This document shows, piece by piece, positions 17,760 through 28,693 of a DNA stretch of 64,000 bases. The stretch spans positions 1 through 64,000 of the forward strand of contig JARBJD010000078.1 of assembly GCA_033064195.1 (NCBI GenBank). Reading direction: 5' to 3'. The position numbers and the translations under genes were made by a program. The stretch comes from Blattamonas nauphoetae. Its lineage: Eukaryota; Preaxostyla; Oxymonadida. Each line of letters opens with the position of its first letter. Within the stretch, counting starts at the first letter, position 1. The notes under the pieces were generated by a model. That model was not told the DNA's origin, did not search any database, and worked only from the letters and a program-made list of their open reading frames with translations.

Positions 17760-18284
17760 GGTTGTGAGGAAGCTCATGATGCAGAGACCGAAGAGAGCTC
17801 TCCTAATTACTCCAGCGTGGAGAGCCCAACCGTGGTCCACTCTTCTGTCACAACTCGATTGCAAGCAGATGTTGTTGGGAGAGTACAGTCAACTGACAGC
17901 CCTAGACAATCCTCTCGAGGACTTGAAGCTACCACCAGGCTCGATTCTGGCGTCTCTCATAGAATGACACTCTCCCCACCCCGAACCTTCTTCCGCTCTC
18001 TGTGTGCCCTTCACAACTACGGCGAGAAACTGATACGGCTGGAGGAGACAAGATATAAGTCGGAGGCGAAGTGGAGGCGCTCATGGAAACTATTCGAAGA
18101 GTATTGTTTGGATAATCACCTCTCCCCAGACGATCTCGTCAAGAAGGGCGGGGAGATCCAGAAGATACTGGCGGAGTTCGCCATCCACCTCCAGGACAAG
18201 TTCAAAGACTCTCCTTCTACTCCTCGCCAAATACTCGCGCACATCAAGTCGAGTCTTCAACTCGTCAAATCCGAGTTTTATTGA
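17760..18284 (+). pseudogene. Tyrosine-recombinase-like N-terminal fragment
   Basis: An open frame runs out of the minisatellite and ends at the TGA-independent stop at 18284. Its last 80 residues (KSEAKWRRSWKLFEEYC, then LSPDDL, KILAEFAIHLQDKFK and RQILAHIKSSLQLV) have the helix pattern of the SAM-like core-binding domain of tyrosine recombinases: W-x-x-F-x-x-Y-C followed by a second and third helix. The catalytic domain with its Arg-His-Arg-Tyr residues is absent, both here and in the following 700 bp. The stretch before it is Ser/Thr/Arg-rich. It may be the remnant of the element's own integrase or of a Crypton/DIRS-type transposon. The assignment rests on pattern only. Confidence 0.42.
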
Positions 18285-19396
18285 ACAATTGGAGGTGAAA
18301 AGAAAAAACGAATTATCTGGACGAGTGAAAGAGTTTGATGAAGTGAGAGTGTGAAGCGAAATGGAATGAGAGAGATAAAAATCCGAGATTTTTGTCATTG
18401 CCGTTTGATTTAGATCAGAACGAGAGAGAGCAGACCGTTTTCGAGTCTCGAAACGAACTCACCAGGGTCCATCTTATCATCGCTGAAGAGGAGAGACAGA
18501 AGTGTGTTCGCCATGGTTTTGGCACTTCAACAAACTCTATTGGGTTTCTTTTTCAGAAAATGCAAAGTTAGAGTGGACAGAAGTGATTAGAAAAAAAGCG
18601 AAAGAAATGATCTGTTCATCAACTCCATCGCCCTCTGCCGAGGACTTTGGTCCATGACTGTATCCTTCAACATACTCGTTTTATTCTTTATTTTAAAAAA
18701 TGTTGTAATTCAGCGTGGTGAAGTGTTTAGGAACAAAGTCAAAATATTTGACTCCTCATACACGCCACAAGTGGATGACGAAAACTTTCGTTCGTGACAG
18801 AAGAGCTTGCGAGTTGGGAGAACGAATATCCCCCTTTTATTGTTGCAAATCACTTATTACATTCAATTCAAACCATTTTTTGGGGAAAACCTTATCTTTT
18901 CACTAGATCACAATCGATGTTGATCAAACCCATTATTTTATCAAAAGTCGTCAGGAACTGTCAAAGCTGAGAATTGTTGTGAATGGTAAAGAAATATGAC
19001 AAAAAAGACTTAATTACTCCTATCTTGGAAGAAAACCATGACATTGCTCTCTTGTCACGGGGAAAATGGCATGAAAATTGATGCGGGAGCTCTCTCTCTC
19101 TTCCAACCTTGTGACAATCAAGACAGTGACTTTAAAGCGACTGTTCCATACAGAGCGAGAGCGAGCGATTTGGATGACAGAGAAGTCAGTGGATTGACGG
19201 AAAGACGAGATGACGAAGGCGAATCTGGTGGGACCATCATCGACAACCGAGCTGACGTGAGGACGACACAGACAAGTGATTGTGCTTCGGAACGGCGCTT
19301 GTGGTGTGATTGGGGAGACGACAGAGAGAGTGATGTTGGTGACAGGTTCGGAGTGTTCGGAGAGCTGGCTGCGTTGTTTTTTCTCGAATCAGAACT
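18285..19396. other. No firm gene; possible single minus-strand exon
   Basis: I see no convincing long frame. On the minus strand, an ATG at 18514 begins 52 bp of good coding sequence (starting MANTLLSLLFSDDKMDP) that ends in a GTGAGT splice donor at 18462. No continuation is recognisable on the far side, where the minisatellite and virus-like element lie. It may be the orphaned first exon of a host gene. Confidence 0.3.
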
Positions 19397-19840
19397 TCAA
19401 ACGATCCGAAATTCGGCGAGATTGGGTGACATCTGGTCGTCTTCTTCGTCCTTCGGGAGTGATGACACTTCTCTCAAAATGCGCGACAAAGCGACTTCGG
19501 CTTCTTGTTGCTCAGATATCGGAGCTTTCCGCTTGGTGGTCTGGACGAAGGCGAATGTGAGTTTAGCAAACTCGAGGTGAAGTCGTTCGACATCCTCTTT
19601 CGCCTTTTTGTTGTTTGCTGGCGAAGATGGGTCGAGAAGAGGGAGAGGAGCGGGGTTGAGCGGATACGAGAAGAGAATTGAGTCAAAGAAGTCTGGAGGG
19701 TCGGGAGAGAAGAGAGTGGTGATGACTGGAGTGAGTTGACTGGGAGGTTCGAAGAGTGGTGTTGTGGGATGGATGTTGAGGGAGGGTGGAAGCTGAAGAT
19801 TGTAGGATTGAGCGTTCGAAATGAAATTGAAGATCTCCAC
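19397..19840 (-). CDS. Putative host protein exon, unidentified
   Basis: This 147-residue frame has a Pro/Leu/Phe-rich first half and a helical second half containing KAKEDVERLHLEFAKLTFAF and ISEQQEAEVALSRILREVSS, which reads like real protein. The opposite strand also has an open frame of similar length but of less protein-like composition (many Arg/Asp/Ser). The first in-frame ATG is at 19840. The gene may be spliced to exons on either side. No domain is recognised. Confidence 0.4.
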   Translation of the reverse strand: MEIFNFISNAQSYNLQLPPSLNIHPTTPLFEPPSQLTPVITTLFSPDPPDFFDSILFSYPLNPAPLPLLDPSSPANNKKAKEDVERLHLEFAKLTFAFVQTTKRKAPISEQQEAEVALSRILREVSSLPKDEEDDQMSPNLAEFRIV

Positions 19841-21127
19841 AACACCGTTCAGGGTTGCACGATGTGGACTTCCATTGGGGAGTGGAGTTGAATTGAGAGG
19901 CGGTGCTTGGATCTATTTCATTCTCTCAAAGAAGGCCGTACAGTTTCGCGATGTTCTTCGAGGGAATCTTCAGAACAATCGTGATTGCTCTGTTTTCTCT
20001 GATCTTGTCTTGAACGAGCGGCTGGTTCTTCACGAGTTGAGAAACGGAAGGAGAGTGCAGAAGTGAGGAGAGGAACGAGATTGTCGTGGGTTGCCCTGTC
20101 GCCTCCAAATCCCATTTCTGCCAGCAATGCAAATAACGCCACCGCAGTTGATGACTGTCAGATGAGCATCGAATACGGCTTGTCTGGACTCATTCTTACA
20201 TCTGCCGCGCGGTGGATGGAGAGCGGGGTCGTTGTTGAGAAGTGCAGACCATGCGAGGTCTTTCCCTACCAAAAAGGCGGTGGTCTGACAGATGTCGACA
20301 GGCGAGTTCCAACTGCCTCTGCGTGTGCCAGAATAGTGAACTCTTCTTCTTTCATCAGTTGTGAGTGAAGGAATGTTCGAAGGAAGGGAAGGATGGAGGA
20401 GAGAGAAGAGAATGAGGGTGGAGTGGATGTGGAGGAAGGAGGAGAGGGATTTCTCCATCGTGACACCCATCATCAGCGTGGGAATCATCGAGATTGGGAT
20501 GATGACGATCCAGACAACAATCGAGATGATTGTAATCGGGAGGAGGAGATGGAAGGAGACCTGGCAGTAAAGATCTCCAAATACTGTGTCCTGCATCCCT
20601 CGCACAGACAATGGACGATGTCTTGAAGCAAGAATTTCATGACTCGAGGCACGATGACGAACAGTGAATTGCTGCGACAGTTTCAAGGCCTGATATCGCA
20701 TACCTGAAGAGACACCAAATGATGCACACAGGTCCTCCTGCCACAATAAACTGAGGCTTCAACAGAAATAAAGGCGGCTCCAACATCTGTGATACCAGTT
20801 TCAGCCTTTTTGCCCCAAGTTTAAAGTGACTTGTGCTTTCTGCTGTGAGCTTCATTACTTTCGACGAGTAGGAGAAAATGGCTGGCTTCGACGATTCACA
20901 AGAACGCGAATCTCCTGCTGTGAATGGTTCAAGCTTAAAGACGAAAAATGAGAATGAGGAAAGAAGGCCATGTGGAGTTCAAATCATGTTGTCTGATAAC
21001 AAAAATGAGAATTTTGTGGGAGTAGAGTTCTTTCAGTTCACAATTGGATCTCCTGTCATTCGTTTTCGTCTCTTCAATTTGATCTCTCCATACTTTGGTA
21101 TTTCAACGTGTGAGCTACACATCCCCA
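19841..21127. other. Possible minus-strand exons; unresolved
   Basis: Several overlapping minus-strand frames between 19918 and 20746 contain protein-like stretches (ALFALLAEMGFGGD; QDKIRENRAITIVLKIP; DICQTTAFLVGKDLAWSALL). They shift frame repeatedly, as in a short-intron host gene. I could not build a consistent model. The region 20750-21127 holds nothing clear and is the likely promoter side of the large surface-protein gene on the plus strand. Confidence 0.3.
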
Positions 21128-24100
21128 ATGGCTTCACTGGCGTGTCTGCTTTTCCACATCATCACAATGGTGCTGATGCATGCGTCGGAAGCAGGAAATC
21201 ACCAGTCACTGAACACTCTCCTGGATGAGTTTTCACGAACTTCGTTTCAACAGAATTCGATGGCCAATGAGATTATTCATCTCCCAAAGGGCATTTTGTC
21301 AACCCATGGTTCCTCTCTGAACTCTGTCACACTAAGTCTTGAAGGGCTCAACACTCAAATCCACTTTTCGAGACCATCAACAGATGCGACCAACTCCGCA
21401 AGTGATGCCGAAAATGATGACTCAGATACTGCAGGATTGCCCACACTGTTCAAGATCCGAAACTCGACAATCTGCTTGGCATGCTTATCTTTGATGTGCG
21501 ACGAATGGGATGAGCGAGTTGCGACAGTCTCGTCATCGTGTTTGACAGTTTCGAACAGCGAGATTCACTCGAACGGTGCGAACTCTCCGTTTGTGATGTT
21601 GGGAGGGATGTTTGATGGACAATCGCAATATGTTGGGAGTTCTCTGCATGTCTCGAAATGTCGTCACATTTCGTCGTCCCTCCCATCCCTGATGCCTCTT
21701 GTTGAATTGTCTCACCAATCACGACAACCAGCCAACAGTTGCGCATCGTGGATGAATGTTGAAGAAACCTCCTTTGTTGAAGAAATGTCGATCTCAGCGT
21801 CTGATCTTTCGATCAGGGATTCTTGCCTGACTTTTGGGACTGGCCCTCTGATTGGTTTTGGAGGATGGACAGACGAAACAAAAGATGATGGAAAGCCCGC
21901 AGATCAGCCTTGGAAGGTGTCGTCGCTGCTGTCGAAAAGTGAAATTGTGAACACGACGAGCAATCCTTCGAATTGGATTGTGTGTGAAGGAGAACTGTTC
22001 AGGATGGAGTTGACTCAGCGTGTGACTGACAGCCGAGTTCATTTGAGCACGAACCATCTTTATGGAACCGCGTGTGTTGACATGAATGCGATGGGAAGTC
22101 TTCTGAGTCTGAACACATCGTTCACGTCATGTCTGACCGACACACCAACCCATCTCAACCAATACTACACAGCCACACAAAGACCCACACAGTCAGCGTT
22201 CTTCAAACTATGCACATTCAAAGGCTGCTCGGCTTCCAATAATGGTGGTGCACTCTCCGTCGGCTATGTCATGGACACAGTCAGAGTCGAGGACTGCTCA
22301 TTCAAGACTTGTTCCTGTACTAGCACCGTTGGTGGTGCAATCTGCGACAGAATGTCATCACAGACCATTTTCACAATAACGTCGTCATCATTCGTGAGCT
22401 GCTCCACTGCGCAGGGTGGTGGGTCAATCCATCTCTTTGGTGCTTTGTCAGCCTCGTTGGACAGCTGTGTTTTCTTCGACTCCAAAGGAGCCAGAATGGG
22501 AGGAGCCGTCCATTTCGAGAATTGGAATCAAGTCTCGACAATTCCGTCGATCACAAATTGTCACTTCGAGAACTGCAGGACAACCGGAACCACCTCAACA
22601 GACGATCTCAGCGGGGGCGCCATATATCTCCTTACCGCCGGCGACTTTCGACTCCATTTCCTCACTTTCCGAGGAAACACAGCATCTCAGAATCCTGGCA
22701 ATGACATCATGTTCGGTACGTCGAAGTCTTTGGTCTCGTCAAAGACGATTCTTGGATGCACATCGACATCTGCCTCTTATCGACTTCTTGTGTATTCTCA
22801 CAGCGCCACAAATGATTATCTACCGAATCCAACGACTGTCACCCATGTTTCGTGTGTGGGAACAGTCATTGATTCGAACACAGCCGAATTCACTCTGAAG
22901 ATGACAGAGATCGTAACGGGAACAGTTCTGGTGCTGATCGACAATACTGGTGGATCAAGATATCCAACAGGCGTCCAGGCACCGAACATTGGACGAGTGC
23001 TCTCTTTCTCACTCGACAATTCAATCGAAAGCAAGTGTTCAGTTTCGCTTGGCGAGAGTGGCCTTGTTCAAACACCCCTCACTGCTTATCAAGTGATCAA
23101 GTCGTCGTTTGTTGGAAGCTTCGTCCTCTCCGCCTCCTGTGCTCTGGACACAAACAAGGAGAATGCATTGATCACGATTTCTGGTCGGAGCATCCCGTCT
23201 GGCACCCTCTCTGTCACACTCTCTGAAAGTGTAGTCCTCGACTTTACATTCACACCGAACCACGCGACATCCGAAGTGCTGACTGTCCCTCTGACTGGAA
23301 CCACACCAAAGTTGGGATTCGGAAAGACATACGTAATCTACAGTGCTCAATCCAAAACTCAGTCAACCAACCCAATCACTGTGCCTTACGCTATCGAAAT
23401 CGACATCCCCAGGATCCCTTACCTCTCAACTCTCAAAACACCAGTGTATGACGAAAAACAGAAGACAGTGAACATCGACCTGGAAGGAGTGGATCTTGAC
23501 GGAACTTACAAAGTGACACTGTCAGTGAATGGAACAGCGACAGTGACGATTGATGTTGTGTTCAGTTCGTCAAAAGGACAGTTTGGAGGAATCCTGTTCG
23601 ACACAGAAACACCAACGAAGGTGAACATGTCATACAACACTCTATATCAGATTGTTGGGATGAAGCAAGGTGAGGGGAAAGTGTTGTGTTTGGGAGACCT
23701 TTCATTCACAACGATGGCTGAGCCGACTCGTCTTGTGATGATGGAATGTGAATTCGATAAAGCGAAGAAGAATGCTTTGATTCAGATTTCTGGACGAGCA
23801 TTGGACACAACATCGACATACAAAGTTGGACTGAGCATTTCAGGATCTCTGAAGCACACTGCTACCATGACATTCAACAGCTCTTCAGAATTGTGGGAAG
23901 GGTCAGCGTTGTTGTATCCATCAAGTTCGGCAGAGCTGGAATATGGAAAGACATATTCAGTGAGCTCGTTGCAGAAAGGAGACAGCACAACTGAGCTGTT
24001 CTTCGAAGCAAACTCGATCGAAATGACTCCAGAGCCGCCACGACTGGTGAAGGTTGAGTCAATCGATGCTGTCGGACTGAACTTGACGACTCTCACTCTC

Positions 24101-27100
24101 TCATCTCTCGCACTGACAGACGGAGCAAAATACACACTCGAACTGAAAGGTACACCTCTTGACTCGTCTTCGAATTCTGCTCACGTGGTTCCTTTATCAT
24201 TCACATCCACTTCACAGCCAACGCACTCCTTCCCTCTCTCGCTGTATCCGACTGAGGATGCAGATTTGAAATATGGCCACAGCTATTCAGTGGATTGGAT
24301 GAAGACTGGAGACATCCCAACCATCATTGAGACTGATGCCTGCTCGTTCTCCACTCCCATCTTCCCAGAACGGCTTGTGAATCTCTCGTGTGATGGGGAA
24401 TTCTCCGACGCGAAGAAGAAAACGATCACTGTCACTTTCGAATCGCTGGGCTTGAAACCGTTGACCGAGTATTCGATTGTTTTGAAGTCAACCGCCACCG
24501 ATGAAGTGCTCTCTCACACGAAGTCTCTCAAATTGAAGACCAATACGAATGGACTCCTGGCTTCTCACACAGCAGTTCTGTTCCCTGTAAAGACAGTTGC
24601 AGATGAACTCGAGGGACAGCTGGAGTTTGGGTTGACATACACCGTGGATGGGTTCAAACGAGGAGTGGACCCTCTTCTCTATGACACTGAACACATCACG
24701 CTGACGACACCTCCTGAGCCAGCTCGTTTGACTAAAATTGACTGCACTGGATCGACAGACAAAGAGAAGAAGGTGACACTTTCAGTGACAGGAAGGAAGA
24801 TGACACCCGATGAGACATACACACTCGCATTGAAAGTGAAGGACAAGACAAGCAACTCTCAACTGACCGTTGATGTGAGGTTCACGACAGATGAAAGTGG
24901 AACTGGATCAGCTGTGCTCTTCTCGACAACATCATCCGAGATAGAACTGGACTACGACACAACATACGAAGTGACTGGAGTGACTGACTCTGCCTCGTCA
25001 CCTATTCTCTTCGAGGATGGACTGACATTCACAACGATCGTTGAGCCAACTCGTCTTGTGACGATGGAATGTGGATACGATGAAGAAAAGAAGAATGCTT
25101 TGATTCGGATGACAGGCCAAGTTTTGGATTCAAAGAAGGAATACGAGATTGAGCTGAGTGATTCAGACAGTGTCAAGAAAACGATTGAAATGACGTTCAA
25201 CACGAAATCATCAAAATGGGAAGGATCGGCGATTCTGTATTCGCAGTCTGAATCAGTGGAGCTGGAATATGGGATGACATACTCAGTGAGTGAATTCAAG
25301 ACGAAAGGGGAGACATCACCGCATCCTCATGAAGACCTCACAATCACGATTGATGACGAGCCAAGCCGAATTGAAGGAGTGTCGTATGTGCTGGATGGAA
25401 AGAAGACGAAGATGATTGTTTCTTTGTCTGGGCGAGAATTGAAGAGTGGGATGGGAAAGATTGGAGTTTGTGGAGGGAATTCGAAATGGATATCAGAGAC
25501 TGAGATCGTATCTGGTTCAGATGGGAAATGGAAAGCGGAATTTCTGGTTGGCTTCTCAGAAAGCTCGACCGTTCTTGAATATGGATCGACGTACACGCTG
25601 TGTGGATTGGATGGGAGTGTGTTCTTTGTGAACGATGGAATCTCAATCACTGTTCCTCAACCACCAGTTGTGAGCTCGTTGATCCCGGAATTGAACACAA
25701 GCACGCACAGTTCGTTCCGTGTTGTGCTGTCTGGATCTGATTTGCCAACGACATCGTCAGGGTCATTCACAGCGTCATTCTCTGAAAGTGCTGGAACATT
25801 TGTGGTTTCGTTGTCGGAATCATCAGAATGGAGATCGGACTGGATTGTTGTTTCGACGACAAGCGCGTTCGAGTTCAACAAGACATACACGCTGACATCG
25901 CTGATTGACTCGTCTTCTGGAACTGCTGATCATCTGTTGTGTTCTGGAGTGACGCTGAAAACGCCTCTCGGACCAACTTTGACTGGATTGGGAGGAGTGT
26001 CTCTGACAGGTGCTTCGCTTGATTGTGTGTCGATTGTTTTGAATGTTGCTCGAATTGTTGCTGACACGTTCGTCGTTTCAGTGTTCGATGTAGATGATGC
26101 TTCGAAAGAGCTGATTCCATTGTCGATCTCCTTCTCGTCGTGTGATGCGACGGAAGGAGTGATGACGCACTCTGTGAGCTGGGAGTCTGCGCTGCAGTAT
26201 GGTCATCGCTACGAAATTGCTTCGATGTCGAGTTCGAACATGGAAGTCTCAATTCCGTCCCAACGTGTCTTCGACGTTCCTGTGCTTTCGTCGTTTGGAA
26301 ACGTCTTGCTCACACACAACTCAATCAACACATTCATCCGCCTCCAGTTGTCTGGAAATGGCTTCATTGGGAAATATACTGTGACACTCACATCTGGCTT
26401 CTCGTTTGTCATCACAGCTGAGTCCGACACATCAGTCGTCTCAGACCAAATCGCAATTGGATGGTCTGACAGCCTCGCATTCGACACTCCCTTCACCATT
26501 CAATCAATCGTCTCCACGATTCCAGATTCGGTCGTCCTCTTGACCAACGCGCTGACCTTCACAACACCAAAGAAGCCAGATCCTCTTGTTCTGCATGTGG
26601 ATGGGCGAACAGGAGAGACAAGCCGGTTTTGTGGAGAATTGTCTCGTCCTTGCTCGTGTGTGGAAGTTGCTTGGGAGATTGTTTGTGCGATTGGAGTTTG
26701 GATGCCGACAGTTGGAATTGTTCACTCAGCGACACTTGGATGTCCGATTCATATTTCGAATGGGATGGTTGCGCTTCTGTCGAATTTGGGAAATGTTGAA
26801 CCGACGCTTCGAATTCCGTTGTCTGCTTGTGAGTCCGTGGAAAGTGGGATGATTGTTGTATCGTCATCGACACTTGAGATTCGAGATGTTGACATTGTGA
26901 TTGACTCGCTCTCTCCTTCGTTTGTGCTCCTCTTCGGTTCGAACTCGAACCTGACGCTGAAAGAAGGATCATTCGTTGGACCACAATCGACACCTTCGTC
27001 AAACGATGATTATTCTGACGAGATCTGTTCATGGACGAGTGGGATTCTTCAGCTGGACAACAGCACCACTTCGATTTCCGACACGAAGCTGAACCATCTC

Positions 27101-28234
27101 TCCTTTGGAGCAGTGAACATGAAGAACGGATTTTTGAAAGTGGAATCGAGTTCTTTCCACGACAACTCTCCAAGTCTGCCTTCTTTCACTTCGCTTCGCC
27201 GAAACATCATTTGCTCGGACGATGGACTCATCGAAATTGGGAGTCTGAATGGAGGTGATGGAACAGGAGACGATCGTTCAGCGTGGATTGCGGGTGAAAG
27301 CTGCATTCTGTCTGGAAAGGAATCGATCACCAGTTCGTCGTTCTTCGTTCCCTCACTGATTCCGAAATCATGCAGAAGTTCGTACACTTCAAAGACGAAG
27401 ACATTCGCGATCACAATCGTTGGATCGACACTGATTCCTTGTGGCCTGAGATTGGAAGTGTTTGAGAAGTTGAAAGATGGAAGAGAGGGCCAGCCTCGCT
27501 CGTTCGAACTGAATGTGAACTCGTCGACTTCGTTCTCGGAGAACGAGATTGTTCTCTCGCTTTCTGAGTCTTCGTTGCCCACATTCTCGAAGTCTCTGGA
27601 ATGGCGAGGTCGTCTTGTTTTCGGAAATGACGTTCACACTTCTGACTGGTTTGTGATCCAAGCGAACAGTTCTGATCGATTTGCTCAAGCGATGAAAGAC
27701 AACATGAAATGGAGGATTCCTGTTGTGGTTGTTGTTTGTGTTCTTCTCATCGTCCTGATTGTGATTGTGATTGTCTGCATTCGTCGACGTCGTCAGAAGG
27801 AAGGAAATGAACAACAGCCACTTTCTGAAATGGAGGAGCAGATTGAGGTGAAGATTGATGAGGATGGATTCGGTGGGATGGTTGGAGAGGGATCCACAAG
27901 GCCTGTGCGGGCGCATTCAATTGAAATGGACCAGTCGTTTGGTCCACCGACGAAATCCGGGTACTCGAGTCGCGGTGGGAACGGTGAAGATGAGAAAGAG
28001 TTGGGAGTGACAGTGATTGGAACAAGTGAAGGAGTTGCTGAGACAAGAACACTCCAAAAATACGAAACACTGTACGACAGACTGCACACGACCGAACGAG
28101 AAGTAAACAAGAAAGGGATGATGCAGTCGATTGTGTGTGGTCTTCAGAACGCCGCTCGGATGAACTCGACACCTCAACTGTCTGCGTGTCTGGCGTCTCA
28201 TTGGGTTCTGATTGACCCGAGTGAACGAACTTAG
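21128..28234 (+). CDS. Giant type I surface protein: Pmp-like ectodomain, beta-sandwich repeats, membrane helix, start of kinase-like tail
   Basis: The ATG at 21128 gives 2368 residues and a good signal peptide (MASLACLLFHIITMVLMHASEA). The frame is open further upstream, but only from a TTG. Residues about 350-550 contain Pmp/pectin-lyase-like repeats (GGALSVG, GGAICD, GGSIHLFG, GGAVHFEN). About ten repeats of roughly 90 residues follow; each starts near EPTRLVxMEC, with K(K/E)NALI, WEGSA and LEYGxTYSV, and they are likely beta-sandwich modules. A CGELSRPCS motif and a juxtamembrane domain precede one membrane helix (VVVVVCVLLIVLIVIVIVCI) and RRRR. The cytoplasmic part begins a degenerate kinase domain, which a TAG stops at 28232. 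Probable roles are adhesion or surface sensing (inference). Confidence 0.8.
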   Translation: MASLACLLFHIITMVLMHASEAGNHQSLNTLLDEFSRTSFQQNSMANEIIHLPKGILSTHGSSLNSVTLSLEGLNTQIHFSRPSTDATNSASDAENDDSDTAGLPTLFKIRNSTICLACLSLMCDEWDERVATVSSSCLTVSNSEIHSNGANSPFVMLGGMFDGQSQYVGSSLHVSKCRHISSSLPSLMPLVELSHQSRQPANSCASWMNVEETSFVEEMSISASDLSIRDSCLTFGTGPLIGFGGWTDETKDDGKPADQPWKVSSLLSKSEIVNTTSNPSNWIVCEGELFRMELTQRVTDSRVHLSTNHLYGTACVDMNAMGSLLSLNTSFTSCLTDTPTHLNQYYTATQRPTQSAFFKLCTFKGCSASNNGGALSVGYVMDTVRVEDCSFKTCSCTSTVGGAICDRMSSQTIFTITSSSFVSCSTAQGGGSIHLFGALSASLDSCVFFDSKGARMGGAVHFENWNQVSTIPSITNCHFENCRTTGTTSTDDLSGGAIYLLTAGDFRLHFLTFRGNTASQNPGNDIMFGTSKSLVSSKTILGCTSTSASYRLLVYSHSATNDYLPNPTTVTHVSCVGTVIDSNTAEFTLKMTEIVTGTVLVLIDNTGGSRYPTGVQAPNIGRVLSFSLDNSIESKCSVSLGESGLVQTPLTAYQVIKSSFVGSFVLSASCALDTNKENALITISGRSIPSGTLSVTLSESVVLDFTFTPNHATSEVLTVPLTGTTPKLGFGKTYVIYSAQSKTQSTNPITVPYAIEIDIPRIPYLSTLKTPVYDEKQKTVNIDLEGVDLDGTYKVTLSVNGTATVTIDVVFSSSKGQFGGILFDTETPTKVNMSYNTLYQIVGMKQGEGKVLCLGDLSFTTMAEPTRLVMMECEFDKAKKNALIQISGRALDTTSTYKVGLSISGSLKHTATMTFNSSSELWEGSALLYPSSSAELEYGKTYSVSSLQKGDSTTELFFEANSIEMTPEPPRLVKVESIDAVGLNLTTLTLSSLALTDGAKYTLELKGTPLDSSSNSAHVVPLSFTSTSQPTHSFPLSLYPTEDADLKYGHSYSVDWMKTGDIPTIIETDACSFSTPIFPERLVNLSCDGEFSDAKKKTITVTFESLGLKPLTEYSIVLKSTATDEVLSHTKSLKLKTNTNGLLASHTAVLFPVKTVADELEGQLEFGLTYTVDGFKRGVDPLLYDTEHITLTTPPEPARLTKIDCTGSTDKEKKVTLSVTGRKMTPDETYTLALKVKDKTSNSQLTVDVRFTTDESGTGSAVLFSTTSSEIELDYDTTYEVTGVTDSASSPILFEDGLTFTTIVEPTRLVTMECGYDEEKKNALIRMTGQVLDSKKEYEIELSDSDSVKKTIEMTFNTKSSKWEGSAILYSQSESVELEYGMTYSVSEFKTKGETSPHPHEDLTITIDDEPSRIEGVSYVLDGKKTKMIVSLSGRELKSGMGKIGVCGGNSKWISETEIVSGSDGKWKAEFLVGFSESSTVLEYGSTYTLCGLDGSVFFVNDGISITVPQPPVVSSLIPELNTSTHSSFRVVLSGSDLPTTSSGSFTASFSESAGTFVVSLSESSEWRSDWIVVSTTSAFEFNKTYTLTSLIDSSSGTADHLLCSGVTLKTPLGPTLTGLGGVSLTGASLDCVSIVLNVARIVADTFVVSVFDVDDASKELIPLSISFSSCDATEGVMTHSVSWESALQYGHRYEIASMSSSNMEVSIPSQRVFDVPVLSSFGNVLLTHNSINTFIRLQLSGNGFIGKYTVTLTSGFSFVITAESDTSVVSDQIAIGWSDSLAFDTPFTIQSIVSTIPDSVVLLTNALTFTTPKKPDPLVLHVDGRTGETSRFCGELSRPCSCVEVAWEIVCAIGVWMPTVGIVHSATLGCPIHISNGMVALLSNLGNVEPTLRIPLSACESVESGMIVVSSSTLEIRDVDIVIDSLSPSFVLLFGSNSNLTLKEGSFVGPQSTPSSNDDYSDEICSWTSGILQLDNSTTSISDTKLNHLSFGAVNMKNGFLKVESSSFHDNSPSLPSFTSLRRNIICSDDGLIEIGSLNGGDGTGDDRSAWIAGESCILSGKESITSSSFFVPSLIPKSCRSSYTSKTKTFAITIVGSTLIPCGLRLEVFEKLKDGREGQPRSFELNVNSSTSFSENEIVLSLSESSLPTFSKSLEWRGRLVFGNDVHTSDWFVIQANSSDRFAQAMKDNMKWRIPVVVVVCVLLIVLIVIVIVCIRRRRQKEGNEQQPLSEMEEQIEVKIDEDGFGGMVGEGSTRPVRAHSIEMDQSFGPPTKSGYSSRGGNGEDEKELGVTVIGTSEGVAETRTLQKYETLYDRLHTTEREVNKKGMMQSIVCGLQNAARMNSTPQLSACLASHWVLIDPSERT

Positions 28235-28693
28235 GTGCAACTGAAGACACCATCGTTGCAGATGCCTGGTGAAGACCAACACGGACTTCCGAATCAAACA
28301 TCGATTGTGTCGAAGGCTCGTGAGGAAGCAGAAGAATCGAAGAGATGGTCGGCGCCTGAAACGGTGAATAAGGAGACAGACGTGGATGAGAAGAAAGTGT
28401 TGGTTTTTCGGCTCGGCCTTGTGCTGTGGGAGATTGAGACAGGCCAAGTGCCTTTCCGAGAACTTGATGCCGTGAACGCGCAGCGACAGATTGGGACTGG
28501 GATTGTTCCAAAAATGGAGAACATCGAGAATTCGGAACTTGTTGATCTTTTGACTCGCTGCCTCTCGTTCCAACCCGATGACCGACCTTCGCTCGATGAT
28601 GTTGGTAAGAGTCTTTCGGAAGTGTTTGGCGATGGAAAGGGGAATGCTCTCTCCAAAAACGCTGTCGAAATCCACATCAAGGTCGATCAATGA
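28235..28693 (+). CDS. Kinase-like C-terminus continuing in frame after a TAG codon
   Basis: The same reading frame continues for 152 residues directly after the TAG. It contains the C-lobe landmarks of a protein kinase: RWSAPE (APE motif), FRLGLVLWEIETGQVPF (helix F region, with the usual Asp replaced), and CLSFQPDDRPSLDDV (the conserved Arg). The matching part of the 58339-64000 protein (SLRWEAPE, FSLGLVLWELENEEVPW, CLTLNPDERPTL) is uninterrupted. No HRD or DFG motif is present in either protein, so the domain is a pseudokinase. The break may be a pseudogenising mutation, readthrough, or a sequence error. It has no ATG suitably placed to be a separate gene. Confidence 0.7.
   Translation: MQLKTPSLQMPGEDQHGLPNQTSIVSKAREEAEESKRWSAPETVNKETDVDEKKVLVFRLGLVLWEIETGQVPFRELDAVNAQRQIGTGIVPKMENIENSELVDLLTRCLSFQPDDRPSLDDVGKSLSEVFGDGKGNALSKNAVEIHIKVDQ

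Noticed and set aside
28226-28240. Genome-wide reassignment of TAG to a sense codon
   Set aside because: Other genes in the window end at TAG (for example at 8046-8048), and no second in-frame TAG interrupts any clear gene.
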